Source: Tsukamurella paurometabola DSM 20162 (lineage in GTDB: Bacteria > Actinomycetota > Actinomycetes > Mycobacteriales > Mycobacteriaceae). Taken from it: a stretch of 64,000 bases of DNA. Position 1 is the stretch's first letter. Each line of letters starts with the position of its first letter. The notes under the pieces are model-generated. The model was not told the origin of the DNA. It saw only the letters and a list, made by a program, of their open reading frames with translations, and did no database searches. Positions 1-10,228 of this stretch are shown piece after piece. The stretch spans positions 3,906,001 through 3,970,000 of the forward strand of contig NC_014158.1 in the NCBI RefSeq assembly GCF_000092225.1, in the 5' to 3' direction. Made by a program: the position numbers and the translations under genes.

Positions 1-1
1 G

Positions 2-709
2 CTTGCGATCAAGCGGCTGGTCACCGAGGGCCGGTTCACCCAGTCCGGACGCGGCCGCAGTGCCGTACTCTCGGCCACCGACAGCACGCGAGCCACCATC
101 GAGCCCGACCGCGACCACGTACGGCTGATGTACGCGCAGGACCGCGGGCGAGCGCCCTGGGACGGAGTGTGGCACCTCGCCGGTTTCGGGGTCCCCGAAT
201 CGGCTCGCGAGGCTCGCACGGGCCTTCGCGACGCGATACTCGCGCTCGGCGGCGCCCCGGTGCAGGGCGGCCTGTACGCGTCCGCGCACCCATGGGAGGG
301 CGCGATACGCGCCGTCGCCGAGGAGCTCGGCGCCGGTCTCTACCTCACCACGCTCAGCACCACCGACCTCGACGTGGGCGACGCCCGAGGCCCCGCGGCC
401 GCAGCCCGGCTGTGGCCGCTGAACGAGCTCACCGACGGACACCGGCGGCTCGCCGCGCAGGCCCGGGATGTGCTCGCCCGGGTCGGCGGCGCCGATCACG
501 CCGATCGCCTCGCGATGACGGTGACCCTGGTGACCGAGTTCGCCCGTGCCCACGAGGCCGATCCACTCCTGCCGCCGGAGCTACTCCCCCCGGACTGGGC
601 GGGGACTCGGGCCCGCGCGCTCGCAGATCAGGCGTGGAGGGCGCTGGCGGCTGCCGAACCCGACTCCGACCTGCGGCTGCTGCGCTGGTTCGACGCCCCG
701 GCCGACTGA
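2..709 (+). CDS. PaaX-family transcriptional regulator, C-terminal part (5' end off window)
   Basis: The reading frame is already open at base 2 and closes with TGA at 707-709, so only the C-terminal ~235 residues are present. The first residues resemble the end of a winged-helix domain (AIKRLVTEGRF, SGRGRSAVLS). The rest resembles the PaaX central and C-terminal domains: a W-D-G-V-W-H-L-A-G-F segment, a PESAREARTGLR helix, and an Ala-rich helical C-terminus ending LLRWFDAPAD. PaaX proteins are GntR-like repressors of aromatic or acyl-CoA catabolism that bind an acyl-CoA ligand. The target here is unknown, and the divergent or upstream partner lies outside the window. An internal ATG at 128 is not a plausible start because the homologous sequence continues upstream of it. 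Confidence 0.75.
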   Translation, partial: LAIKRLVTEGRFTQSGRGRSAVLSATDSTRATIEPDRDHVRLMYAQDRGRAPWDGVWHLAGFGVPESAREARTGLRDAILALGGAPVQGGLYASAHPWEGAIRAVAEELGAGLYLTTLSTTDLDVGDARGPAAAARLWPLNELTDGHRRLAAQARDVLARVGGADHADRLAMTVTLVTEFARAHEADPLLPPELLPPDWAGTRARALADQAWRALAAAEPDSDLRLLRWFDAPAD

Positions 710-754
710 CCGAACCGCTCTTCGCCGCGACCGACGAAGAAATTCTCCGGCTGA

Positions 755-781
755 TGTCGAAATGACGGTGTCCCGTTCGAC
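755..781 (+). promoter_or_regulatory. Putative ECF42-type promoter (TGTCGA -35, CGAC -10)
   Basis: TGTCGA lies at 755-760 and CGAC at 778-781, separated by 17 bases. As I recall, group ECF42 sigma factors recognise TGTCGA in the -35 region and CGAC or CGTC in the -10 region and drive their neighbouring YCII (DGPF) gene. The site is about 47 bases upstream of the YCII start and the ECF42 gene follows, so autoregulation of the pair is the natural reading. This is inferred from motif and context only. Confidence 0.55.
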
Positions 782-827
782 GTCCGTGCGACAGTGCAAT
801 TCACCGCTCACAGAAGGACTGATCGAC

Positions 828-1211
828 ATGCCACGTTTCATGGGTTTGGTACGGATGGAAGAGGGCGCCGCGGTAGGAACTCCGCCGCAGGCCCTGTTCG
901 ACGCGATGGACGCCTACATCGGCGAGCAGGCCGCCAAAGGCGTGTTCCTCGACGGCGGCGGCCTGTTCGGCACCGAGGACGCGGTGAACTTCGTGGTTCG
1001 CCAGGGTGAGGTAACCCGGGTCGACGGCCCCTACGCCGAGGCCAAGGAGGTGGTGGGCGGCTGGGCCCTGCTCCAGTACGACACCGTCGAAGAAGCCGTG
1101 GCCGGGCAGCAGGACTTCGCGGACCTGCACGCCAAGTACTGGCCGGAGGTCTCCATGGTGGCCACGTTGCGGCAGATCTCGGACGAGCCGCCCACACCGT
1201 CCGACGCCTGA
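828..1211 (+). CDS. YCII-related (DGPF) domain protein
   Basis: This 127-residue protein starts at ATG 828, with AGAAGG 11 bases upstream. It has the YCII/DGPF family features: an N-terminal strand MPRFMGLVRMEEG, a Gly-rich middle (FLDGGGLFGTEDA), the R-V-D-G-P-Y-A-E-A-KE segment that is the DGPF-like signature, and a final KYWPEVSMVATLRQI strand. These small ferredoxin-like-fold proteins are typically encoded next to ECF41/ECF42 sigma factors, and the next gene here is exactly such a sigma factor 30 bases downstream. The biochemical role is not established; a regulatory or stress-linked role with the sigma factor is inferred from synteny. Confidence 0.88.
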   Translation: MPRFMGLVRMEEGAAVGTPPQALFDAMDAYIGEQAAKGVFLDGGGLFGTEDAVNFVVRQGEVTRVDGPYAEAKEVVGGWALLQYDTVEEAVAGQQDFADLHAKYWPEVSMVATLRQISDEPPTPSDA

Positions 1212-1241
1212 CGCGGCCGCGGTGGTCCTAGGCTGGAGTCC

Positions 1242-3553
<2,312 letters not shown>

Positions 3554-3556
3554 TTT

Positions 3557-3594
3557 TCGTCCGATAGGGCTCGGAAACCACAGGTATCGGACGA
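3557..3594 (+). terminator. Inverted repeat directly after rmlB, candidate terminator
   Basis: A perfect 10-bp inverted repeat (TCGTCCGATA at 3557-3566 and TATCGGACGA at 3585-3594) encloses an 18-base loop and starts 4 bases after the rmlB stop. It could end rmlB transcription before kstR. No U-tract follows, as is common in actinobacteria. Its right arm ends at the KstR-like operator of kstR, so it could instead be part of that control region. Confidence 0.45.
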
Positions 3595-3606
3595 TAACCT
3601 GTTTCA
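3593..3606. promoter_or_regulatory. Candidate KstR operator upstream of kstR (autoregulation)
   Basis: GATAACCTGTTTCA matches the KstR consensus TnnAACnnGTTnnA except for the first base. It lies 73 bases before the kstR ATG, as expected for an autoregulated TetR repressor. TTCAAT at 3603-3608 could be the -10. Confidence 0.65.
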
Positions 3607-3678
3607 ATTGTCAAAACCGCCGGGCGCCTCGATCAGGCAGCCCGGGCACGATGTCGATCGAAACAGAGGTGACTCTCC

Positions 3679-4305
3679 ATGCCGCCCGAAGGCACAACCG
3701 CAGCCGCACCGGTAGCTCCCGCCGCGCCCGCCCGCGACGAACTGGATACCGCGGGACAGCGGGAACGCCGCAAGCGGATCATCGACGCCACGCTGGCACT
3801 GGCTCGCAAGGGCGGCTACGACGCGGTGCAGATGCGCGCCGTCGCCAAGAAGGCCGACGTGGCTCTGGGCACCCTGTACCGCTACTTCCCCTCCAAGGTG
3901 CACCTGTTGGTCGCGGGTCTGGTGAGCCAGTTCGAGCGGGCCGGCGAGCGGATCGGCAAGGCGACGGTGCCCGGTGATACCGCCGCCGAGCGGCTCATGT
4001 TCGTTCTCGAACGCAACACGCAAGCACTGCAACGCGCGCCACTGCTGACCGAGGCCATGGTGCGCGCCTTCATGTTCGCCGATGCCACCGCCGCCGCCGA
4101 GGTCGAGCGCGTCGGCCGGTTGCTGGAGGGTATGTTCGCGCACGCCCTCGGAGTCGAGGACCCCACCGACGAGCAGCGCGATACCTTCCACCTGATCGCC
4201 GATGTGTGGATGGCCAATCTGGTCGCCTGGGTGACCCATCGCGCCTCGGCTTCCGAAGTGCAGAAGCGGCTCGGCGTCGCGGTCAAATTGCTGATAAAAG
4301 ACTGA
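3679..4305 (+). CDS. kstR: TetR-family repressor of sterol catabolism, KstR
   Basis: This 208-residue protein has an N-terminal TetR helix-turn-helix at residues 28-77 (QRERRKRIIDA, GGYDAVQMRAVAKKADV, GTLYRYFPSKVHLL) and a ligand domain containing PLLTEAMVRAFMFADA, DVWMANLVAW and the C-terminal VAVKLLI. These segments closely follow M. tuberculosis KstR as I remember it. KstR represses import and side-chain/ring genes and is released by a CoA thioester of a sterol metabolite. About 14 matching operators across this window support the call. It has an N-terminal Ala/Pro-rich extension of about 20 residues relative to the M. tuberculosis protein. It is followed by the mce4 operon, whose operator is 40 bases past its stop. 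Confidence 0.96.
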   Translation: MPPEGTTAAAPVAPAAPARDELDTAGQRERRKRIIDATLALARKGGYDAVQMRAVAKKADVALGTLYRYFPSKVHLLVAGLVSQFERAGERIGKATVPGDTAAERLMFVLERNTQALQRAPLLTEAMVRAFMFADATAAAEVERVGRLLEGMFAHALGVEDPTDEQRDTFHLIADVWMANLVAWVTHRASASEVQKRLGVAVKLLIKD

Positions 4306-4344
4306 GAAAGACACCCCATAACTGCAGCTCACCGGGTAAACAAC

Positions 4345-4358
4345 TGAAACACGTACTA
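4345..4358. promoter_or_regulatory. KstR operator of the mce4 operon
   Basis: TGAAACACGTACTA matches TnnAACnnGTTnnA with one change (GTA for GTT). Its terminal TA begins a TAGTTT -10 box (4357-4362), placing transcription start near 4369, ahead of yrbE4A. Confidence 0.75.
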
Positions 4359-4412
4359 GTTTTGCCCGGCGCTTGCTACGCTCCGTTTCGCACCTAGCGG
4401 AAGAGGAGCGCG

Positions 4413-4439
4413 ATGCTGGAGTTCGGAGACGTGGCGTGA
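4413..4439 (+). CDS. Eight-codon leader ORF overlapping the yrbE4A start (putative)
   Basis: ATG at 4413 follows a strong AAGAGGAG (4401-4408) and opens a frame reading MLEFGDVA before TGA at 4437-4439. That TGA overlaps the GTG of yrbE4A (4436) in a GTGA arrangement typical of translational coupling. The best ribosome site in front of yrbE4A therefore points to this minicistron, not to the permease itself. It may be a coupling leader, or chance. The alternative is that it is the real N-terminus of YrbE4A disrupted by an indel. Confidence 0.4.
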   Translation: MLEFGDVA

Positions 4440-5254
4440 GGGCCGCGGCGCTGTACCGGCTGTACCAGCTCGTCGCGATCTTCACCCGCAGCCTGGCCAC
4501 GATCGGCAAGTCCGTGGTGCTGGCGCGCTCGATCGTCACCTGGACGGTGCGCGGCATCGTCAAGGGGAACTTCGCCGTCGCCGAGACCATCACGCAGGCC
4601 GTGACGCTGCTCCGGGTCACCACCCTGCCCGCGATCCTCGTCGCCGTCCCGTTCGGCGCGGTCGTCTCGGTCCAGGTGGGTGCGCTCGTCGATACCGTCG
4701 GGGCGAACTCGCTGGTCGGCGCGGCCAGCGGCATCGGCATCATCCGTCAGGGCGCACCGCTGGCGACCGGCGTCCTGCTCGGCGGGGTCTGCGCCTCCGC
4801 GATCGCCGCCGATCTCGGTTCGCGCACCGTCCGCGAGGAACTGCAGGCGATGCAGGTGATGGGCGTGGATCCGATCGCGCGTCTGATCGCTCCCCGGATG
4901 CTCGCACTGATGATCATCGCGCCGATGCTGCTGGTCGCCATCGTCGCGGTCGCGATGATGGTCGCGCTCACCGTCTCGGTGTGGCAGTTCGGCCTCAGCT
5001 CGGGCGGCTTCTGGTCGTCCTTCGGAGCGTTCTCCGCCCCGTCCGACCTCGCCTTCGCGGTGCTCAAGGCCGAGACCGGCGCCATGATCGTCGGCCTGGT
5101 CGCCGGCTTGCGCGGGCTCGAGGCCAGCGGCGGCCCGCGCGGCGTCGCGGACGGCGTGAACTCGTCGGTGGTGCTCTCGATCACGCTGATCTTCCTCGCC
5201 TTCCTGGGGCTCACCCAGATCCAGACGATGTTCTTCCCGAGCCAGGTGGCGTGA
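4436..5254 (+). CDS. yrbE4A: Mce4 ABC-transporter permease YrbE4A
   Basis: This 272-residue MlaE/YrbE-type integral membrane permease has about five to six hydrophobic segments. It also carries the family core ADLGSRTVREELQAMQVMGVDPI near the middle, the region that contacts the ATPase. With YrbE4B it forms the inner-membrane channel of the Mce4 sterol importer, powered in relatives by the MceG ATPase encoded elsewhere and not present here. GTG 4436 is chosen because it overlaps the leader ORF stop; a TTG at 4373 in frame would add 21 residues that look unlike the family. It overlaps yrbE4B by 3 bases. Confidence 0.93.
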   Translation: MRAAALYRLYQLVAIFTRSLATIGKSVVLARSIVTWTVRGIVKGNFAVAETITQAVTLLRVTTLPAILVAVPFGAVVSVQVGALVDTVGANSLVGAASGIGIIRQGAPLATGVLLGGVCASAIAADLGSRTVREELQAMQVMGVDPIARLIAPRMLALMIIAPMLLVAIVAVAMMVALTVSVWQFGLSSGGFWSSFGAFSAPSDLAFAVLKAETGAMIVGLVAGLRGLEASGGPRGVADGVNSSVVLSITLIFLAFLGLTQIQTMFFPSQVA

Positions 5255-6108
5255 TGACCACCGAGTCCGCTCCCAAGCCCGCCGCGCCCCCGAAACCGCG
5301 CGCCCCCCGCGCGGTCGGCGCCGTCGCCCGGATCGGCGAGGCCGTCCTGTTCGTCGCGCAGTCGATCTACCTGATCCCGGTGGCCCTGCGGAAGTACCGG
5401 GGCGAAACCTCCAGCGTGCTCAAGACTCTGGCCTGGGGCCGCGGCTCGGTGATCGTCGACGGTGGCGTCGTGGTGATGATGGTGATCCTCGGCGCGGCGA
5501 GTGGCGCGGCCGTCGCGATCGAGGCGTACGCGGGCCTGAACCTGATCGGTTTCGGGCCCCTCACCGGCGTCATCGGCGGTCTCGCGAACATCCGGGAGAT
5601 GATTCCGATCTCGGCGGGTATCGGCTTCGCCGCCCAGGCCGGCTGCCGGATGACCGCCCAGATCGGCTCCATGCGGATCGCCGAGGAGATCGATGCGGTC
5701 GAGGCGCTCGGCATCCGGTCCATCCCCTACGTGGTGAGCACCCGGTTGATCGCGGGCATCGTCGTCGTGATTCCGGCCTACCTGCTCACCCTGCTGCTCG
5801 CCTTCCTCACCTGCAAGCTGATCGTGGTGGTCTTCCACGGTCAGGCCCAGGGCACCTACAACCACTACTTCGAGCAGTTCCTCAGCCCGGGCGACATCCT
5901 GCTGTCCACGGTCAAGGCCGTGGTGTTCTGCGCCGCGGTCACGATCATCCACTGCTACTACGGGTATTTCGCCAAAGGCGGCCCCGAGGGTGTCGGCCTG
6001 GCCAGTGGACGCGCGGTCCGGGCCAGCCTGGTAACGGTACTGACGCTCGATTTCATCCTGACCATCGTGATGTGGGGCGTCACCCCCACGATCATCTTCA
6101 AGGGATAG
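5254..6108 (+). CDS. yrbE4B: Mce4 ABC-transporter permease YrbE4B
   Basis: This 284-residue second permease of the pair starts at ATG 5254 inside the yrbE4A stop (ATGA). A Pro/Ala-rich cytosolic N-terminus of about 40 residues precedes hydrophobic segments and the family motif CRMTAQIGSMRIAEEIDAVEALGI. The C-terminus has the KGGPEGVGLASGRAVRAS segment found in YrbE B subunits. It is co-transcribed with the other mce genes and is inferred to pair with YrbE4A in the membrane. Confidence 0.94.
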   Translation: MTTESAPKPAAPPKPRAPRAVGAVARIGEAVLFVAQSIYLIPVALRKYRGETSSVLKTLAWGRGSVIVDGGVVVMMVILGAASGAAVAIEAYAGLNLIGFGPLTGVIGGLANIREMIPISAGIGFAAQAGCRMTAQIGSMRIAEEIDAVEALGIRSIPYVVSTRLIAGIVVVIPAYLLTLLLAFLTCKLIVVVFHGQAQGTYNHYFEQFLSPGDILLSTVKAVVFCAAVTIIHCYYGYFAKGGPEGVGLASGRAVRASLVTVLTLDFILTIVMWGVTPTIIFKG

Positions 6109-6116
6109 GGGGACCG

Positions 6117-7151
6117 ATGTACGAACTGCTCGGGGGTACCCCCCAGCGTCAACAACGGATCTTTCTCACGATCGGCGCCGCCGCCGTCGCGGTGGTCGTG
6201 ATCGGGGTTCTCGTGGCCGTCCTGTCGTCCCGCCTGCCGGACTCGGACGACCGGCTCGCGCTGACCGTCGAATCCGCGGACGTCGGACCGGGGGTGAAGG
6301 CGGGAACCCGGGTCACACTGCGGGGCGTCCCGGTCGGCGAGGTGAAATCCGTCGAGATCCCCCGGCCCGGCCAGGCTCGCGTCGCGATCCGGCTCGAACA
6401 GGGCGGGATCCGCGGTCTCACCGACGCACTCGCGGTCCGGTACCAGCCCGGCAACTACTTCGGCGTCACCGAGATGGCACTGCTCCCCCGCACCGGCGGC
6501 GCCGCGTTGCGCTCCGGTGGGGTGCTGCGTCCCTCGTCCAGCAACGACACCATCTCCGATCTGCTCACGCGCAGTTCGGTTTCGGTGAGCGGCGTGATGA
6601 CGCCGAAATTGATCGACGTCACCACGAAGGCCACCAAGTACACCCAGGCCATCACGCCTCTCCTCGAGGTGGCGTTCGCCGTCGAGCGGCAGAACGCGCA
6701 GTCGACCACGGTGCCGATCGGCACCACCCTGCGCACCGTGCGCAGCACCGTCGACGGTGTGCCCGGCGTGATCGAGGCAGCGTTCGAGGGATGGTTCGTG
6801 CCTCAGCTGCGCGGCGGCGAGAAGGCCGGAACACTGGATTTCGTGGTGAATTCCTACGATAAGGTCGACGCCACCACCACCCTGCTCGGTACCGGCTTCT
6901 TCACCCCGCTGGCCGACATGTTCGGTTCGCACGAGGCCGATTTCAAACCCGGCACCGTTCTGCTCCAGGTGGTCATGGACGCCACCACCAAGGTGATGCG
7001 CACGGTGAGCATCCCGCGACAGGTCGTGCCCGTCATCTCGGGTCTCAACTCGGCCTTCGTCACCGTCCCGGAGGGCACCGCGCTGCGTATGAACATCGTC
7101 GCCGACCGCTTCCCGGCCGCCGCCTCCGTCCTCCCGAAGGGAGGTCGCTGA
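6117..7151 (+). CDS. mce4A: Mce-family substrate-binding protein Mce4A
   Basis: This 344-residue protein has a single N-terminal membrane anchor at about residues 16-39. An MCE/MlaD domain follows at about 44-120 (LTVESADVGPGVKAGTRVTLRGVPVGEVKSV in parts), then a helical domain. Mce A-F subunits assemble into a hexameric needle that carries lipid across the periplasm-like space; Mce4 carries cholesterol. ATG 6117 follows AGGGGGA with good spacing, 8 bases after the yrbE4B stop. Order and spacing place it as first of six mce genes. Confidence 0.93.
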   Translation: MYELLGGTPQRQQRIFLTIGAAAVAVVVIGVLVAVLSSRLPDSDDRLALTVESADVGPGVKAGTRVTLRGVPVGEVKSVEIPRPGQARVAIRLEQGGIRGLTDALAVRYQPGNYFGVTEMALLPRTGGAALRSGGVLRPSSSNDTISDLLTRSSVSVSGVMTPKLIDVTTKATKYTQAITPLLEVAFAVERQNAQSTTVPIGTTLRTVRSTVDGVPGVIEAAFEGWFVPQLRGGEKAGTLDFVVNSYDKVDATTTLLGTGFFTPLADMFGSHEADFKPGTVLLQVVMDATTKVMRTVSIPRQVVPVISGLNSAFVTVPEGTALRMNIVADRFPAAASVLPKGGR

Positions 7152-7155
7152 GCCC

Positions 7156-8154
7156 ATGCGCGCCAAAAACACTCGCGCCGCGATCTGGCTCGCGGTCGCC
7201 CTCGTGATCACCCTTCTGGTCGCGGCGGGCATCTACGCCGCCCTCCGCAACCCCGTCGACGGCGACACCCGCGGCTACGAGGCGCACCTCTCGGACGCCT
7301 CCGGGCTCCGGGTGGGCAGCGATGTGCGCCTGCGCGGCGTGCTCATCGGCAAGGTCACGTCGGTGGACGTGCGCGGCACGGACACAGGTAACGAGGCGGT
7401 GGTCGGATTCACCGCGCAGAACCAGCATCCGGTCACGTCCACGACGCAGGTCGCGGTCAAGTACCGCAACCTCACCGGTGAGCGGTTCATCGAGGTGCAG
7501 CCCGGCACCTCGGGCGGCGGCATCCCCACGACCTCGATCCCCATGGCGCGGACCACGCCGTCGTTCGACATCACCACGCTGTTCAACGGGCTCGCGCCGG
7601 TGCTCCGCACGCTCAGTCCCGACGATGTGAACGAACTGACGCGCAACCTGCTGGGACTGCTCCAGGGCGACGACACCACGGCCGCCGAGACTTTCAGCGC
7701 CATCGACAAGATCACCGCGAACCTCGCCGACCGGCAGACGGTGATCAAGACGCTGATCGACAACGTGACCCGCGTGGCGAACATGATCAACGACTACTCG
7801 CCCCAGGTGGTCGAATTCGTCACCAACTTCGACCTGCTGTTGACCAAGGTGCTGGAGAATCTGGACGAGTTCCGCCGCACCGCCACCTACGGGCCCGGCT
7901 TCGGCGCCGCCACCAACCGCACGCTCACGGCACTCGGCCTGTCCAAGGAGCTCGACGTGGAACGGCTGTTCACCACCGCCTTCCGAGATCCGCAGGCGGC
8001 GGTGCAAGCGATGAGCAAGCTCCCCGGCCTGTTCACCGGCGTCGCCGCACTGCTCGGCACTCCCCCCACCTCGTGCTCCAAGGGCGAGGCGAAGCTTCCG
8101 AAGTCGACCACGGTGCTGCTCGGCGGCACGAATGTGACGGTGTGCCTGAAATGA
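7156..8154 (+). CDS. mce4B: Mce-family protein Mce4B
   Basis: This 332-residue protein has an N-terminal transmembrane helix (about residues 8-27, LAVALVITLLVAAGIYAA) and an MCE domain at about 35-115 with the V-G-S-D-V-R-L-R-G-V-L-I-G-K-V segment. A long alpha-helical region follows, and the short C-terminal tail has a Cys pair (CSKGEAKLP, VTVCLK) that may form a disulphide. It lies 4 bases downstream of mce4A and overlaps mce4C. Role as for the other Mce4 shaft subunits. Confidence 0.92.
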   Translation: MRAKNTRAAIWLAVALVITLLVAAGIYAALRNPVDGDTRGYEAHLSDASGLRVGSDVRLRGVLIGKVTSVDVRGTDTGNEAVVGFTAQNQHPVTSTTQVAVKYRNLTGERFIEVQPGTSGGGIPTTSIPMARTTPSFDITTLFNGLAPVLRTLSPDDVNELTRNLLGLLQGDDTTAAETFSAIDKITANLADRQTVIKTLIDNVTRVANMINDYSPQVVEFVTNFDLLLTKVLENLDEFRRTATYGPGFGAATNRTLTALGLSKELDVERLFTTAFRDPQAAVQAMSKLPGLFTGVAALLGTPPTSCSKGEAKLPKSTTVLLGGTNVTVCLK

Positions 8155-9143
8155 TCTTCACCGGCCGTCCCCCGTTCCGGGGACTCATGACCCGCAGCGT
8201 CAAGCTGGGTGCGATCGCGGTCGCCGTAGCGCTGCTCATCACCGCCGGCCTGGCGTACGTCTACCTGCGTCCGCCGGGCCAGAAGGAACTGACCTTCACC
8301 ACCCAGGACGCGGCGCTGATCAAGTCCGGCGTGGAGGTCCGCGCCTCCGGGGTACGCATCGGCACTATCAAATCCGTGGAACTGGATCGTGATTCGGTCA
8401 AGGTGACCGCACGGATCGACGACGGGGTCTTCGTCGGCGATCAGACCTCGGTCGCGGTCCGCATGCTCACGGTGGCGGGCGGCTTCTACGTCGCCGTCAC
8501 CTCCGCGGGAAAGGCGGCGTTGGGAGACAAGCCTATTCCGAGTTCACGGGTGAATCTGCCGTACAGCATCGGCGACCTGCTGCAGGACGTCCCGGAGAAG
8601 CTGGTGCCGATCGACCGCACCCAGTTGGCCTCGTCGATCAAGGCACTCAGCACCGGGCTCGACGCCAATCCCGGCTCCGTGGACAACATCGTCGAGGGCG
8701 TCAATGCGCTGATCGGCCAGCTCACCGAGCAACGCGACCAGGTGGGCCGGATCATCAACGTGAGCACCCAGTACGCCACCGCCTTCGCCGATCAGCGCGA
8801 GACCATCATGGCCATGATTCGCAAGGCCTCCCTGGCGATCGTGACGCTGGATCAGACCGCGGTCAACTTCGGCAAGGCGTACGAGGGTCTCGCGGGGATG
8901 TTCGGCAAGATCAAACCCTTCCTCGATCTGTATTGGAAGTACCGCGAGCAGCTCGGAAACGCCTTCACCACCGTCGAATCCGCACTCAAGACCACGAACG
9001 TCACCATCCCCGCGATGATCGGCGAACTGCAGAAGTCGATCGATGCGATGCAGCAGGGATTGGCTAAGCAGGGCACGCCGATGGCTCCCGACACCGTGCT
9101 GGCCAGCAAGCTGTGCTTCCCGAGCGCGACGGTGAGCTGCTGA
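8151..9143 (+). CDS. mce4C: Mce-family protein Mce4C
   Basis: This 330-residue protein starts at ATG 8151 overlapping the mce4B stop (ATGA). It has an N-terminal membrane anchor near residues 18-38 and an MCE domain at about 45-125 (IKSGVEVRASGVRIGTIKSV). Long amphipathic helices follow (for example GQLTEQRDQVGRIINVS), and it ends KLCFPSATVSC with two Cys like Mce4B. It is the third shaft subunit of the importer. Confidence 0.92.
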   Translation: MIFTGRPPFRGLMTRSVKLGAIAVAVALLITAGLAYVYLRPPGQKELTFTTQDAALIKSGVEVRASGVRIGTIKSVELDRDSVKVTARIDDGVFVGDQTSVAVRMLTVAGGFYVAVTSAGKAALGDKPIPSSRVNLPYSIGDLLQDVPEKLVPIDRTQLASSIKALSTGLDANPGSVDNIVEGVNALIGQLTEQRDQVGRIINVSTQYATAFADQRETIMAMIRKASLAIVTLDQTAVNFGKAYEGLAGMFGKIKPFLDLYWKYREQLGNAFTTVESALKTTNVTIPAMIGELQKSIDAMQQGLAKQGTPMAPDTVLASKLCFPSATVSC

Positions 9144-10228
9144 TGCGGCCCGGAAGGATCGGCCTGCTCACGGTGGTCACGATGCTCGCGTTGACGGCGG
9201 TCCCGTTCACCGCCGGAACGGCGCAGGCGGCCTCGTCCAGCACGCTGTGCGCCTACCTCGCGGACGGTATCGGCCTGTACCCCGACAACGATGTCACGCA
9301 AATGGGCGTGAAGATCGGCTCGGTGCGCACGGTCGAGCCGCAGGACGACGGGGTCAAGGTCACCTTCGAGGTGTCCGGTCGCACGCTTCCGGCATCCGTC
9401 AAGGCAGTCACCCGCTCCACCTCGATCCTGGCCGACCGCACGCTCGAACTCGTCGGGAACTACGCATCCGGCCCCACGCTCGGACCGGAGACGTGCATCG
9501 GCCGCGCCAACACGGCCACCCCGAAGTCGATCTCGGAGACCACGGAATCGGCTACCCGGCTGGTGGATTCGGTCACCGAGGGCGGCGCGTCCGCGGATCT
9601 CGGCAAGCTGCTGACCACGCTCGATACCCAGGTCGGCCCCAGCGTCCCGCCGCAGGCCGCGCGGAGCCTCACCAACCTGTCCACGTTGCTCAGTGATCCC
9701 GCAGGCTTCCTCGGCGACGTGACCACGGTGGTCGGCAACGTCCGGCCGCTGATGCAGAGCTTCGACGGCCAGTGGGGCGAGATGCTGCTCACCCTGCAGC
9801 ACGCGGGCAACGTGATGGAGCAGTACGGCCGTGTCACCTTCCCCGCGGTATCGGAAATCTTCCAGACGCTACCGGTCTTCTTCCTCGTGGGCGACGACAT
9901 GATGCGTCGGTACGGCGACATCCTGCGCCCGGGCGGCACCGTCGCCGCCGATGCGGTGAAGCTCGCCGCCACCTCGGTCCGCTCGAACGAGGCGCTCGCG
10001 AAGATGCTCCCGGTGTTCGGCGCGCAGATCGCGCCCTACCTGCCGCGCGGCGATGGCGCCGAGACCACCGTCGCGGGCGTGCCGGTCACCACGGTGGCCA
10101 CACGGGATCCGGAGGCGCTGTGCGCCCGGGTCAATGCCGAGGTGCCCGGTGCGTGCGCGGTGACCGGCGGCTCGGCCCAGGTGGCCACCGTGAACCTGCT
10201 CCAACTCCCTCTCGGGGGAGGCCGATGA
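9143..10228 (+). CDS. mce4D: Mce-family protein Mce4D
   Basis: This 361-residue protein starts at ATG 9143, sharing one base with the mce4C TGA. Residues 1-29 look like a cleavable signal peptide (hydrophobic core, then GTAQA-A) rather than a plain anchor. The MCE domain follows at about 35-110 (CAYLADGIGLYPDNDVTQMGV). Two Cys (residues 36 and about 119) and a C-terminal Cys pair suggest disulphides outside the membrane. It overlaps mce4E by 4 bases. Confidence 0.9.
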   Translation: MRPGRIGLLTVVTMLALTAVPFTAGTAQAASSSTLCAYLADGIGLYPDNDVTQMGVKIGSVRTVEPQDDGVKVTFEVSGRTLPASVKAVTRSTSILADRTLELVGNYASGPTLGPETCIGRANTATPKSISETTESATRLVDSVTEGGASADLGKLLTTLDTQVGPSVPPQAARSLTNLSTLLSDPAGFLGDVTTVVGNVRPLMQSFDGQWGEMLLTLQHAGNVMEQYGRVTFPAVSEIFQTLPVFFLVGDDMMRRYGDILRPGGTVAADAVKLAATSVRSNEALAKMLPVFGAQIAPYLPRGDGAETTVAGVPVTTVATRDPEALCARVNAEVPGACAVTGGSAQVATVNLLQLPLGGGR

